DNA of 32,370 nucleotides from Planctomycetota bacterium (GTDB taxonomy: Bacteria > Planctomycetota > Planctomycetia > Pirellulales > JADFKK01), in the NCBI GenBank assembly GCA_022564995.1, contig JADFKK010000059.1, positions 1 to 32,370 on the forward strand. The letters run 5' to 3'. Shown one piece after another: positions 24,109 to 31,589 of the stretch. Position numbers and translations under genes: made by a program. The number at the start of each line of letters is the position of its first letter. Within the stretch, counting starts at the first letter, position 1. A model generated the notes under the pieces. It was not told where the DNA came from and ran no database searches. It was given only the letters and a program-made list of their open reading frames with translations.

Positions 24109-24621
24109 ATGACGAAGGACGAATGTCTAAGGAATGACGAATGACGAATGACGAATGACGAATGACCCGCCAACGTCACCGAGAGAGAGGTGTTATGACC
24201 TTGAGGAGAGGACGGCGAAGTTTGGAGAAGCGATCATTCGGTTTGCGAAAACGATTCCTAGCAACTTGGTCACCGAGTCGTTGGTTGGGCAGCTTGTTCG
24301 TTCCGCGACGAGCGTCGGAGCCAACTATTGCGAGGCGGACGATGCGGGGTCGAAGAAAGAGTTCAGATACCGAATCAGCATATGCAAGAGGGAGTCCAGA
24401 GAGAGCAAGCACTGGCTGCGCATGATCGCGGCAGCCGCACCCGAACTGAAGCAAGAAGCACGCATACACTGGCAAGAGGCCAAGGAACTGCACCTGATTT
24501 TTGCCGCGATCTACCGAGGAGGCTCTAAGAGATGACGCGACCACGGGCACGATTTCCATCGTCATTCGGCCTTCGTCATTCTTTAGACATTCGACATTCG
24601 ACATTCGACATTGGACATTCG
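24109..24621 (+). mobile_element. Putative mobile cassette: four-helix-bundle gene bounded by inverted repeats
   Basis: The left end (24109-24164) is made of heptamers and contains GAATGTCTAAGGAATGACGA. The right end (24560-24621) is its imperfect inverted counterpart, with TCGTCATTCTTTAGACATTC and then four GACATTC-type heptamers. The segment lies exactly between the rplP stop and the rpmC start. The arms, the unusual insertion site in a normally gapless pair, and the gene family together suggest an acquired cassette. No transposase is present, so any movement would need help in trans. Confidence 0.65.
24155..24535 (+). CDS. Four-helix-bundle protein (23S rRNA intervening-sequence family)
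   Basis: 126 residues. ATG 24155 is the last ATG of the heptamer array; earlier ATGs run M-T-N-D-E-stop. Four amphipathic helices are visible: DLEERTAKFGEAIIRFAKTI (15-34), LVTESLVGQLVRSATSVGAN (38-57), KEFRYRISICKRESRESKHW (68-87) and EARIHWQEAKELHLIFAAIY (101-120), with the family motif SVGANYCEADDA (53-64). This is the IVS/TIGR02436 family (PF05635 type), related to the Avd accessory protein of diversity-generating retroelements. The molecular role is not established. It sits between rplP and rpmC, flanked by inverted repeats, and is probably co-transcribed with the ribosomal genes. Confidence 0.88.
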   Translation: MTNDPPTSPRERCYDLEERTAKFGEAIIRFAKTIPSNLVTESLVGQLVRSATSVGANYCEADDAGSKKEFRYRISICKRESRESKHWLRMIAAAAPELKQEARIHWQEAKELHLIFAAIYRGGSKR

Positions 24622-24622
24622 T

Positions 24623-24847
24623 ATGATGAGTGATAATTCCGAATTACGTGACATGAGCGACGAACAGTTGGAGTTGACGGCCAAGGAAGCGGCCGAAAAC
24701 CTGTTTCGGTTGCGCATTCAGGCCTCGACCGAGCGGCTCGATTCGCCGAGCGAGTTGAAGCGAAACCGACGCTTGATCGCCCGCGTGAAAACGCTTCAGA
24801 CCGAGCGCTCGCGGGCAGCCGCGGCCAGCGAGGAATCGTCCATGTAA
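24623..24847 (+). CDS. rpmC: Ribosomal protein L29
   Basis: 74 residues from ATG 24623 (ATG 24626 adjacent, 73 residues). DMSDEQLELTAKEAAENLFR and LRIQASTERLDSPSELKRNR are the two-helix L29 hairpin, with the usual IARVKTLQTERSR. It lies near the tunnel exit. The 60 bases before it are all repeat (GACATTC units), so the natural ribosome-binding site appears to have been replaced; no Shine-Dalgarno is visible. The Ala/Ser/Glu tail after RSRAAAASEESSM is typical of variation. Confidence 0.92.
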   Translation: MMSDNSELRDMSDEQLELTAKEAAENLFRLRIQASTERLDSPSELKRNRRLIARVKTLQTERSRAAAASEESSM

Positions 24848-24872
24848 CGCGATGGGGAAAACAAGGCTATTC

Positions 24873-24935
24873 GTAGCTGAATTCGCCAGAATTTGAACGA
24901 GAAACGCCGAACTGAATTCTTGCGAATCCAGCTAC
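24873..24935 (+). repeat. Inverted repeat between rpmC and rpsQ
   Basis: GTAGCTGAATTCGCCAGAAT... at 24873-24893 pairs with the arm 24915-24935, ending GCGAATCCAGCTAC: 21 bases each with two mismatches and a 21-base loop. This accounts for most of the 139-base gap, much larger than usual between these genes. Another dispersed palindrome family, different from the others in the window. Confidence 0.8.
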
Positions 24936-24986
24936 CAGAAACGCATCCAAACATAAACCCTCCAGCACAGCGCGGGAAGCACGATC

Positions 24987-25358
24987 ATGCCGAAGAAAGT
25001 TGCCGTTGGTGTTGTTGCCAGTGACAAGATGACGAAGACTCGTCGCGTAGAAATTGCGCGCTTGGTCAAACACCCGATGTATGGCAAGTTTTTCCGCCGC
25101 AAGACCGTGTGTTTTGTCCACGACGAAAGCGAAGAGTCAGGACTGGGAGACACGGTCGAGATCATCGAGTGTCGTCCGCGATCGAAGAAGAAGCGTTGGA
25201 ATCTGGTTCGTGTGGTTGCCAAGAGTCGAGCGGTCGACATCGCCGCGATGAAGGCGGCCGCTCAACTTGCCCAGCAAGAACAGGCCGAGCGGGAGAAAAT
25301 GGAGGGCGACAAAAGCCATCCGAAGCCAAGCCAAGCGAAATTGACGAATGACGAATGA
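24987..25358 (+). CDS. rpsQ: Ribosomal protein S17 with long C-terminal extension
   Basis: 123 residues, against about 80-90 in most bacteria. The OB-fold core is normal: [40 protein letters not shown], then [20 protein letters not shown] and NLVRVVAKS. After about residue 85 a charged, Gln/Ala/Lys-rich extension follows ([19 protein letters not shown]). The last residues KLTNDE and the TGA come from the heptamer repeat that lies after the gene. It binds 16S rRNA in the 30S body. Confidence 0.93.
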   Translation: MPKKVAVGVVASDKMTKTRRVEIARLVKHPMYGKFFRRKTVCFVHDESEESGLGDTVEIIECRPRSKKKRWNLVRVVAKSRAVDIAAMKAAAQLAQQEQAEREKMEGDKSHPKPSQAKLTNDE

Positions 25359-25366
25359 CGAATGAC
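25341..25366 (+). repeat. Heptamer array (ATGACGA) supplying the rpsQ stop codon
   Basis: TTGACGA then ATGACGA twice and ATGACG. Same unit and orientation as the left end of the four-helix-bundle cassette. It encodes the LTNDE end of S17 and its TGA. Each ATGA within it could act as a stop-start site. Confidence 0.85.
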
Positions 25367-25419
25367 GAATGACGTAGCGACTCAAAGTAGCGCCGGCCAA
25401 TTTGAATGAGTGTTTAGCA

Positions 25420-25788
25420 ATGATCCAGATGCAATCGAGATTGAACGTCGCCGACAACACGGGCGCCAAGGTGCTGATGTGCATCAAGGTGCTCGGCGGG
25501 AGCCGGCGGCGCACGGCAACGCTGGGCGACGTGATCGTCTGTAGCGTGAAGAGCGTGATTCCCGGAAGCGAAGTGAAGAAGGGCCAGGTCGTCCGTGCGG
25601 TGATCGTGCGCGTCAAGCAGCCGATACGCCGCGCCGACGGCAGCTACGTCCGCTTCGACAGCAACGCAGCCGTGTTGATCGACGCCGACAGGAACCCTCG
25701 CGGAACGCGTATTTTCGGCGCCGTGGGGCGAGAGTTACGAGATTGTAATTTTATGAAAATCGTCAGCCTCGCCAACGAGGTAGTGTGA
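25420..25788 (+). CDS. rplN: Ribosomal protein L14
   Basis: 122 residues from ATG 25420 ([20 protein letters not shown]), the standard L14 start; an upstream in-frame ATG at 25402 would add only six atypical residues. [20 protein letters not shown] and the ending [20 protein letters not shown] are typical. It contacts the 30S and is the target of RsfS. Its TGA overlaps the rplX ATG by one base. Confidence 0.96.
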   Translation: MIQMQSRLNVADNTGAKVLMCIKVLGGSRRRTATLGDVIVCSVKSVIPGSEVKKGQVVRAVIVRVKQPIRRADGSYVRFDSNAAVLIDADRNPRGTRIFGAVGRELRDCNFMKIVSLANEVV

Positions 25789-26141
25789 TGCACGTCAAAG
25801 TTGATGACATTGTGGAAGTGACCACCGGCGACGACAAGGGCGTCAAAGGGAAGGTTCTGCGGGTGCAGCGAAGCAAGGCCGGAAAGGTGCAGAAAGTGCT
25901 GATTGAAGGTGTCAATCGCGTGTATAAGCACATGCGCCGCAGCCAGCGCAACCCGCAGGGGGGCCGGCTCTCGAAGGAGATGCCGATTCAAGCCTCGAAT
26001 GTCCTGTTGGTGTGCGAATCGTGCAAGGCATCGACGCGCACGGGAGCACGCTTTTTGGAGGACGGCAGCAAGGAGCGTTTTTGCAAGAAATGCGGCGCCG
26101 GAATCGGCGAGATCTCGCCGGCTAGAACATCCAAGCGGTGA
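25788..26141 (+). CDS. rplX: Ribosomal protein L24, zinc-ribbon form
   Basis: 117 residues from ATG 25788. The KOW motif is at the N-terminus (HVKVDDIVEVTTGDDKGVKG) and the body follows normally. The C-terminal part has CESC (76-79) and CKKC (99-102), a zinc-ribbon pair seen in only part of the L24 family. An early 50S assembly initiator near the tunnel exit. The one-base overlap with rplN suggests coupled translation. Confidence 0.94.
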   Translation: MHVKVDDIVEVTTGDDKGVKGKVLRVQRSKAGKVQKVLIEGVNRVYKHMRRSQRNPQGGRLSKEMPIQASNVLLVCESCKASTRTGARFLEDGSKERFCKKCGAGIGEISPARTSKR

Positions 26142-26185
26142 TCGCGGTTTCATCGACTCAACCCACTTACGTTTGAAGAAGAATC

Positions 26186-26743
26186 ATGGTCCCCCGGCTT
26201 CAGGAAAAATTTGAAAAGGAGATCCTCCCAGCACTCAAAGAGACGACCGGTCGTAAGAACCGGCTCTCTTTGCCGCGGCTGGAGAAGATTGTGGTCAACA
26301 TGGGGGTCGGCAGCGCGGTCACTGAAAAAAAGCACATGGACGATGCGGTTGCGGCGCTGACTCAGATCACGGGACAAAAACCGCTGGTCACCCGGGCCCG
26401 CAAGAGCATCGCGAATTTTCGGCTGCGAGAGGGCTTGGCGATCGGTTGCAAGGTGACGTTGCGTGGCAAGCGGATGTACGAGTTCCTGGATCGGCTGGTT
26501 TCGCTGGTGCTGCCGCGCGTGCGTGACTTTCGCGGTCTGAGCCGCACCGCCTTCGACCGGCGAGGAAACTACAGTCTCGGATTGACCGAACAACTGGTCT
26601 TTCCCGAATTAAACCCCGACAAGTTCACGCGAATTCAGGGGATGAATATCACGATGGTCACTTCGACTGACAGCGACGACGAAGCGCGAGAGTTGTTGCA
26701 AGGGTTTGGGGTGCCGTTTCGGAAAGAAGAGACCGCGGAGTAA
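26186..26743 (+). CDS. rplE: Ribosomal protein L5
   Basis: 185 residues: [60 protein letters not shown] and [20 protein letters not shown] are all present, with the ending [20 protein letters not shown]. It binds 5S rRNA in the central protuberance. A 3-base gap to rpsN. Confidence 0.97.
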   Translation: MVPRLQEKFEKEILPALKETTGRKNRLSLPRLEKIVVNMGVGSAVTEKKHMDDAVAALTQITGQKPLVTRARKSIANFRLREGLAIGCKVTLRGKRMYEFLDRLVSLVLPRVRDFRGLSRTAFDRRGNYSLGLTEQLVFPELNPDKFTRIQGMNITMVTSTDSDDEARELLQGFGVPFRKEETAE

Positions 26744-26746
26744 CTT

Positions 26747-26932
26747 ATGGCGAGTAAATCGAAAATTGCGAAGGCGGCTCGAACGCCAAAATTTTCATCG
26801 CGGATCGAACGGCGCTGTCGCCTGTGTGGCAGGCCCCGGGCCGTTTATCGGAAGTTTGGGATTTGCCGGATTTGCTTTCGCAAGCTGGCCGATGGCGGGC
26901 TGATTCCTGGTGTGAGAAAAGCGAGTTGGTAA
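26747..26932 (+). CDS. rpsN: Ribosomal protein S14 (type Z, zinc form)
   Basis: 61 residues, the short zinc-containing form: [20 protein letters not shown] then CRLC (24-27) and CRIC (40-43) as the zinc ligands, with the ending [18 protein letters not shown]. Located in the 30S head. It starts 3 bases after rplE. Confidence 0.96.
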   Translation: MASKSKIAKAARTPKFSSRIERRCRLCGRPRAVYRKFGICRICFRKLADGGLIPGVRKASW

Positions 26933-26985
26933 CCCGTGGCGTTAGCGAGGAAAAGGCAGTCAGCAGTAAAGGGAACCGAACAACC

Positions 26986-27381
26986 ATGATGACCGATCCG
27001 ATCGCCGACATGTTGACGCGCATTCGTAATGCGATTCGTGTCGAGCGGCCCCACGTTCAGATGCCCCACTCAAAGCTCAAACGCGGAGTGGCCGAGGTAC
27101 TCAAGCGCGAAGGCTATATCTGGGACTGGGCGGAGGATGAAGCTGATCCGGTTAGCCAACTTCGCCTGACCTTGAAGTACGGGCCCAACGGAGAGCGGCT
27201 GATTCGCCACATTCAGCGAGTCAGCAAACCGGGGCGGCGGATATATAGCAAAGCTGTCGATCTAAAACCTGTGCTCAACGGCCAGGGAATCAACATCCTC
27301 AGCACCAGCCGGGGCGTGGTGAGCGACCGCGAGGCCCGACAACGCAAGCTTGGCGGTGAGGTGCTTTGCGTGCTTTGGTAG
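26986..27381 (+). CDS. rpsH: Ribosomal protein S8
   Basis: 131 residues from ATG 26986 (ATG 26989 next to it is equally possible), after AAAGGGA. MTDPIADMLTRIRNAIRVER and the C-terminal GINILSTSRGVVSDREARQR with LGGEVLCVLW are diagnostic. An upstream open frame reaches back into rpsN and is not part of the protein. A central 16S rRNA binder, in E. coli also the repressor of the spc operon. Confidence 0.96.
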   Translation: MMTDPIADMLTRIRNAIRVERPHVQMPHSKLKRGVAEVLKREGYIWDWAEDEADPVSQLRLTLKYGPNGERLIRHIQRVSKPGRRIYSKAVDLKPVLNGQGINILSTSRGVVSDREARQRKLGGEVLCVLW

Positions 27382-27415
27382 GCGGGCTCCTGAGGCGGGC
27401 GGTTTTCAATTTGAA

Positions 27416-27440
27416 TAATACAGTTTGCGTAATACAGTTT
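27416..27440 (+). repeat. Short direct repeat in the rpsH-rplF gap
   Basis: TAATACAGTTT occurs at 27416-27426 and again at 27430-27440, a 14-base period in an AT-rich 87-base gap. Minor, but it is another repeat at a gene junction. Confidence 0.5.
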
Positions 27441-27468
27441 CGGAAATACCGTAGAAGGCTATCAAATC

Positions 27469-28014
27469 ATGTCCCGCATCGGCAAACAACCGGTCGTCGT
27501 CCCCAGTGGCGTAAAGGTGAACGTCACCGGCAACATGATCGCCGTGGAAGGCCCCAAGGGCAAGCTCGACTGGAAGTTTCGGTCGGAGGTGAGCGTTGCC
27601 TACGATGAAGGGGCCAAACAGATCGTCGTGTCGCGTGACTCCGACGCCCGGCAATCGCGGGCTCTGCACGGGCTGACCCGGGCACTGATCCAAAATATGG
27701 TCATCGGGGTGAGCGAAGGGTATGAGAAGCGGCTGGAGATTGTCGGCGTCGGATACGTGGGAGCCGTTCAGCACGGGAAGCTGGAGTTGCGGGTGGGCTT
27801 CGCCAACGAGGTGAAGAAGCAGATCCCCGCCGGGCTGGACGTGTCCTGTCCTGACACGACTCACGTCGTCGTCAAAGGCACCGATAAACAACAAGTCGGC
27901 CAATTCGCCGCTGAAGTCCGCGCGGTGCGCAAACCAGAGCCGTACAAGGGCAAGGGAATCCGCTACGAGGGTGAACTCGTACGCCGCAAGCAAGGCAAGG
28001 CCGTTACTAAGTAG
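27469..28014 (+). CDS. rplF: Ribosomal protein L6
   Basis: 181 residues: MSRIGKQPVVVPSGVKVNVT, VEGPKGKL, then SRALHGLTRALIQNMVIGVS and the C-terminal signature PEPYKGKGIRYEGELVRRKQ with GKAVTK. It binds 23S rRNA near the factor-binding site. The 87-base gap before it carries a short direct repeat. Confidence 0.97.
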   Translation: MSRIGKQPVVVPSGVKVNVTGNMIAVEGPKGKLDWKFRSEVSVAYDEGAKQIVVSRDSDARQSRALHGLTRALIQNMVIGVSEGYEKRLEIVGVGYVGAVQHGKLELRVGFANEVKKQIPAGLDVSCPDTTHVVVKGTDKQQVGQFAAEVRAVRKPEPYKGKGIRYEGELVRRKQGKAVTK

Positions 28015-28030
28015 CGGAGAACAAATAGCT

Positions 28031-28070
28031 GAAAAACTGGGTACTGAGTTCGGAAAAACTGAGTACTGAG
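28031..28070 (+). repeat. 18-base direct repeat between rplF and rplR
   Basis: GAAAAACTGGGTACTGAG at 28031-28048 and GAAAAACTGAGTACTGAG at 28053-28070 differ at one base and are 4 bases apart. They fill most of the gap in front of rplR. Each contains a small ...ACTGAG word repeated again at the end. Confidence 0.75.
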
Positions 28071-28081
28071 AGGATAACATC

Positions 28082-28450
28082 GTGAACCACGAAAGAGCTG
28101 TTGGAAAGCAACGCAAACGGCGACGCAATCACGTCCGTCGGATTGTGCGCGGCACCGCCGAACGTCCGCGGCTGAGCGTACATCGCAGTCACTGCCATAT
28201 TTATGCTCAGGTGATCGACGATTTGTCGGGCAAGACGTTGGCTTCGGCCAGCAGTCGCGACAAGCAGCTGCGCGGAGAGGTATCGTACGGCGGAAACAAA
28301 GACGCCGCCGCATCCATCGGAAAGGCCGTCGCCCTGCGGGCACTGGCTGCGGGCGTCAAGCAGGTCGCTTTCGACCGTGGCAGTTACCAGTATCATGGGC
28401 GAATCGCCGCTTTGGCCGATGCCGCCCGAGAAGCAGGTTTGAGCTTTTAG
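28082..28450 (+). CDS. rplR: Ribosomal protein L18
   Basis: 122 residues from GTG at 28082. A basic lead ([20 protein letters not shown]) then [20 protein letters not shown] and the end [28 protein letters not shown] pattern. It binds 5S rRNA with L5. AGAGGA 9 bases upstream is a good ribosome site. Confidence 0.96.
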   Translation: MNHERAVGKQRKRRRNHVRRIVRGTAERPRLSVHRSHCHIYAQVIDDLSGKTLASASSRDKQLRGEVSYGGNKDAAASIGKAVALRALAAGVKQVAFDRGSYQYHGRIAALADAAREAGLSF

Positions 28451-28490
28451 AGATTTCGCAAATCATTCGGTTTTTGGAGCGAACAAGACT

Positions 28491-28991
28491 GTGGCTAAGT
28501 ACCGTGACAACGATTCATCGGGCGGGGGCGATCTAGTTGAGAAGGTCGTTAAGATCCGCCGTTGCGCCGCCGTAGTGAAAGGCGGACGACGTTTCAGCTT
28601 CGCTGCCATTATCGTCGTTGGCGACCGTAAGGGAAAAGTCGGCTGGGGATACGGCAAAGCCAACGAAGTTCCCCCGAGTGTGGAAAAGGCCGTGAAGGCG
28701 GGCCAAGGAAATCTCGTCGACATCTCGCTCGACGGAAAGACCATTCCCCACGAGGTTCACGGCCGGTTTGGCGCGGCTCGGGTGGTGCTGGTGCCGGCCA
28801 GTCCAGGCACGGGTGTGATCGCCGGGGCGGCCGTTCGGGCGGTTTGCGAGGCGGTCGGCATCCACGATATTCTTACCAAGAGCTTCGGCTCGAATAATTC
28901 GATCAATCTTGTCAAGGCCACGATCCAGGCGCTGGAGCAGCTCCGCTCGCGGCAGGACGTGGAGCGTCTGAGGGGAGTTTCGCTGTCATGA
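28491..28991 (+). CDS. rpsE: Ribosomal protein S5
   Basis: 166 residues from GTG at 28491, with GGAG upstream at longer spacing. [40 protein letters not shown] and [20 protein letters not shown] are the S5 domains. Located at the 30S mRNA entry site and involved in accuracy. Its TGA overlaps the rplO ATG (ATGA), so rpmD, which commonly lies here, is absent. Confidence 0.96.
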   Translation: MAKYRDNDSSGGGDLVEKVVKIRRCAAVVKGGRRFSFAAIIVVGDRKGKVGWGYGKANEVPPSVEKAVKAGQGNLVDISLDGKTIPHEVHGRFGAARVVLVPASPGTGVIAGAAVRAVCEAVGIHDILTKSFGSNNSINLVKATIQALEQLRSRQDVERLRGVSLS

Positions 28992-29473
28992 ATCTCGACG
29001 ATGTACATCGCGCAGTCAAGAAACATAAGCGCCGCCGCCGTGTCGGGCGGGGTCCAGGATCGGGCCACGGAAAAACCTCGGCGCGCGGCCATAAGGGGCA
29101 AGGCTCGCGTGCCGGCCACTCGGTCCATCCGACATTTGAAGGCGGCCAGATGCCGCTCGTGCGGCGCATCCCCAAACGCGGCTTCAACAACCGCTGGGCC
29201 AAGATCGTCGCCATCGTTAATGTGGGCGATCTGGATACGGCCTTCAGCGCCGGTGACGAGGTGACTCCCGAGGGCCTGCGAGAGAAAAACCTGGCCAAGT
29301 GCCGCTGCGACGAAATCAAAGTGTTAGGCAATGGTGAGTTGACGAAGAAGCTCAAGGTCTCGGCCCACCGCTTCAGTAAGTCGGCTCAGGAGAAGATCGA
29401 ACAGGCCGGCGGCCAAGTCATTACGTTGCCGGGGAAAAAACCGGTCGTTAAAAACAAGATGTCATCAAAGTAA
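28988..29473 (+). CDS. rplO: Ribosomal protein L15
   Basis: 161 residues. [20 protein letters not shown] and [12 protein letters not shown] are the Gly/Arg-rich N-terminal tail that enters the 50S interior, with [20 protein letters not shown] after it. The 4-base overlap with rpsE indicates coupling. A late 50S assembly protein. Confidence 0.96.
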   Translation: MNLDDVHRAVKKHKRRRRVGRGPGSGHGKTSARGHKGQGSRAGHSVHPTFEGGQMPLVRRIPKRGFNNRWAKIVAIVNVGDLDTAFSAGDEVTPEGLREKNLAKCRCDEIKVLGNGELTKKLKVSAHRFSKSAQEKIEQAGGQVITLPGKKPVVKNKMSSK

Positions 29474-29607
29474 GCATGTTTTCGTCGTGCGCTTTAGGGG
29501 CGTGCGTCGTAGCTGCGTTTTGTGCCCCGTTATGTTAGTCTTGCCAAGGACGCGCAGGGCTTTTCGTTTACTGCGCGCGTGTGGCTCAACCAGGGCGGAC
29601 TCGATCC

Positions 29608-30936
29608 ATGTGGGAGAAGCTTCGTGTCGTTTTCACGATCCCGGAACTGCGTCAGAAAATTTTGCTGACGTTATTGTTCCTGGCGATCTATCGTATCGGC
29701 TGGCATATTTCTCTGCCGATTGTCGATTCGGAGAAAATGGCCGAGGTTCTTGGCGAGGGCAGCACGCTCGGCGCCATCTTCAACCAGATGGCCGTGTTCA
29801 GCGCCAGCCAACTCAATCAGGCGACGATCTTCGGTCTCGGCATTATGCCGTATATCTCCGCCTCGATTATCTTTCAATTGCTCGGCAGCGTGTGGGCCCC
29901 GCTCGAGCGGCTCAAGAAAGAAGGCGCGGCCGGACAGAAAAAGATCAACGAGTACACCCGCTACGCGACCGTCGTGCTGTGCCTGATTCAGAGTTACATG
30001 TTCGTGCAGTTCTTATCCTCAAGCGGCTTCATTCTCAAAGAATATCTCGGCTTCGGATGGCAAGTAACTGCCGTGCTAACGATGACCTGCGGCACGGTTT
30101 TCCTGATGTGGCTGGGCGAGCAAATCGACGAATTCGGCATCGGTAACGGTATCAGCCTGCTGATTATGGCCGGTATCCTCGCCCGCATGCCCGGAGCCGC
30201 GGCGAGTTTGCTGGAGAATAGCTCCCTTGAACTGGGCCCGGCAAGCGGCTTCGGCGTCGACACGTTGATCGTCTTGGCCATCCTCTTCATCGCGGTCATT
30301 TTTGGCGTCGTCTTTATCACCCTCGGCCAGCGGCGCATTCGCATGCAAAGCGCCAAACACATCCGCGGACGCAAACTCTACGGTGCCGGCTCGGGCCAAT
30401 ACCTGCCGCTGCGGGTCAATCAATCCGGCGTGATGCCGATCATTTTTGCCAGCAGCCTGCTGCTGTTCCCGTCGATTCTTTTCCAGGTCATTTCGGAGCG
30501 GTATCCCTCGGACCTCTGGCAAGGCTTGAAAGACGCGTTCCAGCGAGGTGACTCGTTTGTTTACAATGTTACCTACGTGGGCATGATTTATTTCTTCTGT
30601 TATTTCTGGACGGCAATTACGTTCAATCCCAAGGAAGTCGCCGACAATCTCAAAGACCAGGGAACCTTCATTCCTGGTTATCGGCCGGGGAAACGCACGG
30701 CGGACTACCTGGAAAAAGTCATGGTTCGCATCACGTACGTCGGCGCCGGGTTTTTGGCGCTGGTGGCCATTACACCAACCATCATTAGTGCTTCGCTGGG
30801 CGTGCCCTTCCAGGTCGCCAGTTTTTTCGGCGGCACCGGTTTGTTGATCGCCGTCAGCGTTGCCTTCGATCTGGTGCAGAAGATCGACAGTCACCTGGTG
30901 ATGAGAAACTATCGCGGTCTATTGGATAAATCGTAG
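29608..30936 (+). CDS. secY: Protein translocase subunit SecY
   Basis: 442 residues from ATG 29608 (MWEKLRVVFTIPELRQKILL), the usual start; an in-frame GTG at 29581 would add nine residues. About ten membrane segments, with the plug region after TM1 (VDSEKMAEVLGEGSTLGAIF), TM2b GIMPYISASIIFQLLGSVWA, and the cytoplasmic loop with GQRRIRMQSAKHIRGRKLYG that contacts ribosome and SecA. It forms the SecYEG channel in the inner membrane. The 134-base gap after rplO shows no clear terminator, so it is probably in the same operon. Confidence 0.95.
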   Translation: MWEKLRVVFTIPELRQKILLTLLFLAIYRIGWHISLPIVDSEKMAEVLGEGSTLGAIFNQMAVFSASQLNQATIFGLGIMPYISASIIFQLLGSVWAPLERLKKEGAAGQKKINEYTRYATVVLCLIQSYMFVQFLSSSGFILKEYLGFGWQVTAVLTMTCGTVFLMWLGEQIDEFGIGNGISLLIMAGILARMPGAAASLLENSSLELGPASGFGVDTLIVLAILFIAVIFGVVFITLGQRRIRMQSAKHIRGRKLYGAGSGQYLPLRVNQSGVMPIIFASSLLLFPSILFQVISERYPSDLWQGLKDAFQRGDSFVYNVTYVGMIYFFCYFWTAITFNPKEVADNLKDQGTFIPGYRPGKRTADYLEKVMVRITYVGAGFLALVAITPTIISASLGVPFQVASFFGGTGLLIAVSVAFDLVQKIDSHLVMRNYRGLLDKS

Positions 30937-30944
30937 GCAGCTCG

Positions 30945-30966
30945 CGTTTTGCGCCGGCGCAAAACG
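30945..30966 (+). repeat. Perfect 22-bp palindrome between secY and adk
   Basis: CGTTTTGCGCC followed directly by GGCGCAAAACG, an uninterrupted palindrome 9 bases after the secY stop. Folded as RNA it would have a short tight loop. It could be a regulatory or mRNA-processing site between secY and adk; there is no T-run. Confidence 0.6.
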
Positions 30967-30991
30967 AGAGATTCCCGAGCGGGGGTAGGTC

Positions 30992-31543
30992 ATGCGGTTG
31001 GTCTTCATTGGTCCACCGGGAGCCGGCAAAGGCACGCAGTGTGTTCGGCTGACGGAGTTTCTGGGCGTGCCGCATCTGTCGACCGGCGACATGTTGCGCG
31101 ACGCGGTTCAGGCAAAGACGAAAGTCGGACGGCTGGCAAAAAAATACATGGGCCGAGGACAACTCGTCCCCGACCCGGTGATTATCGATCTGATCGGCGA
31201 GCGACTCGGTCGCGATGATTGCGCCGCAGGATACCTGCTCGACGGATTTCCGCGGACGGTGGGACAGGCGGAATCGCTCGACGAATACGGGCGGGGCGCG
31301 AAGCAGCCGCTCGATTTTGCCCTGGAGCTACAAGTTGACGAGGAAAATCTGGTCTCGCGGTTGTTAGAAAGAGGTCGCGAGGACGACAAGGAAAAGGTCA
31401 TTCGCCGTCGACTCATCGCCTATCGGAAGCAAACCGAGCCAGTGGCCGAGTATTATCAGCAGCAGGACATTCTCAAACGAATCGACGGAAACACGACACC
31501 CGAGACGGTATTCGAGCGCATCAAAGCCGCGCTGGTACGGTAG
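30992..31543 (+). CDS. adk: Adenylate kinase, short-LID form
   Basis: 183 residues; ATG at 30992 with a G-rich AGCGGGGGTAGGT before it. P-loop GPPGAGKGT (7-15), NMP-binding LSTGDMLRDAV, the DGFPRTVGQAESLD core and a short LID (LLERGREDDKEKVIRRRLIA) without the four zinc cysteines of long forms. It balances ATP, ADP and AMP. Its place after secY and before map is the classical order. Confidence 0.96.
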   Translation: MRLVFIGPPGAGKGTQCVRLTEFLGVPHLSTGDMLRDAVQAKTKVGRLAKKYMGRGQLVPDPVIIDLIGERLGRDDCAAGYLLDGFPRTVGQAESLDEYGRGAKQPLDFALELQVDEENLVSRLLERGREDDKEKVIRRRLIAYRKQTEPVAEYYQQQDILKRIDGNTTPETVFERIKAALVR

Positions 31544-31589
31544 AAACACGTAGAGACACGCGGCTCTCGGCAGCCAGGAATCAACCACC

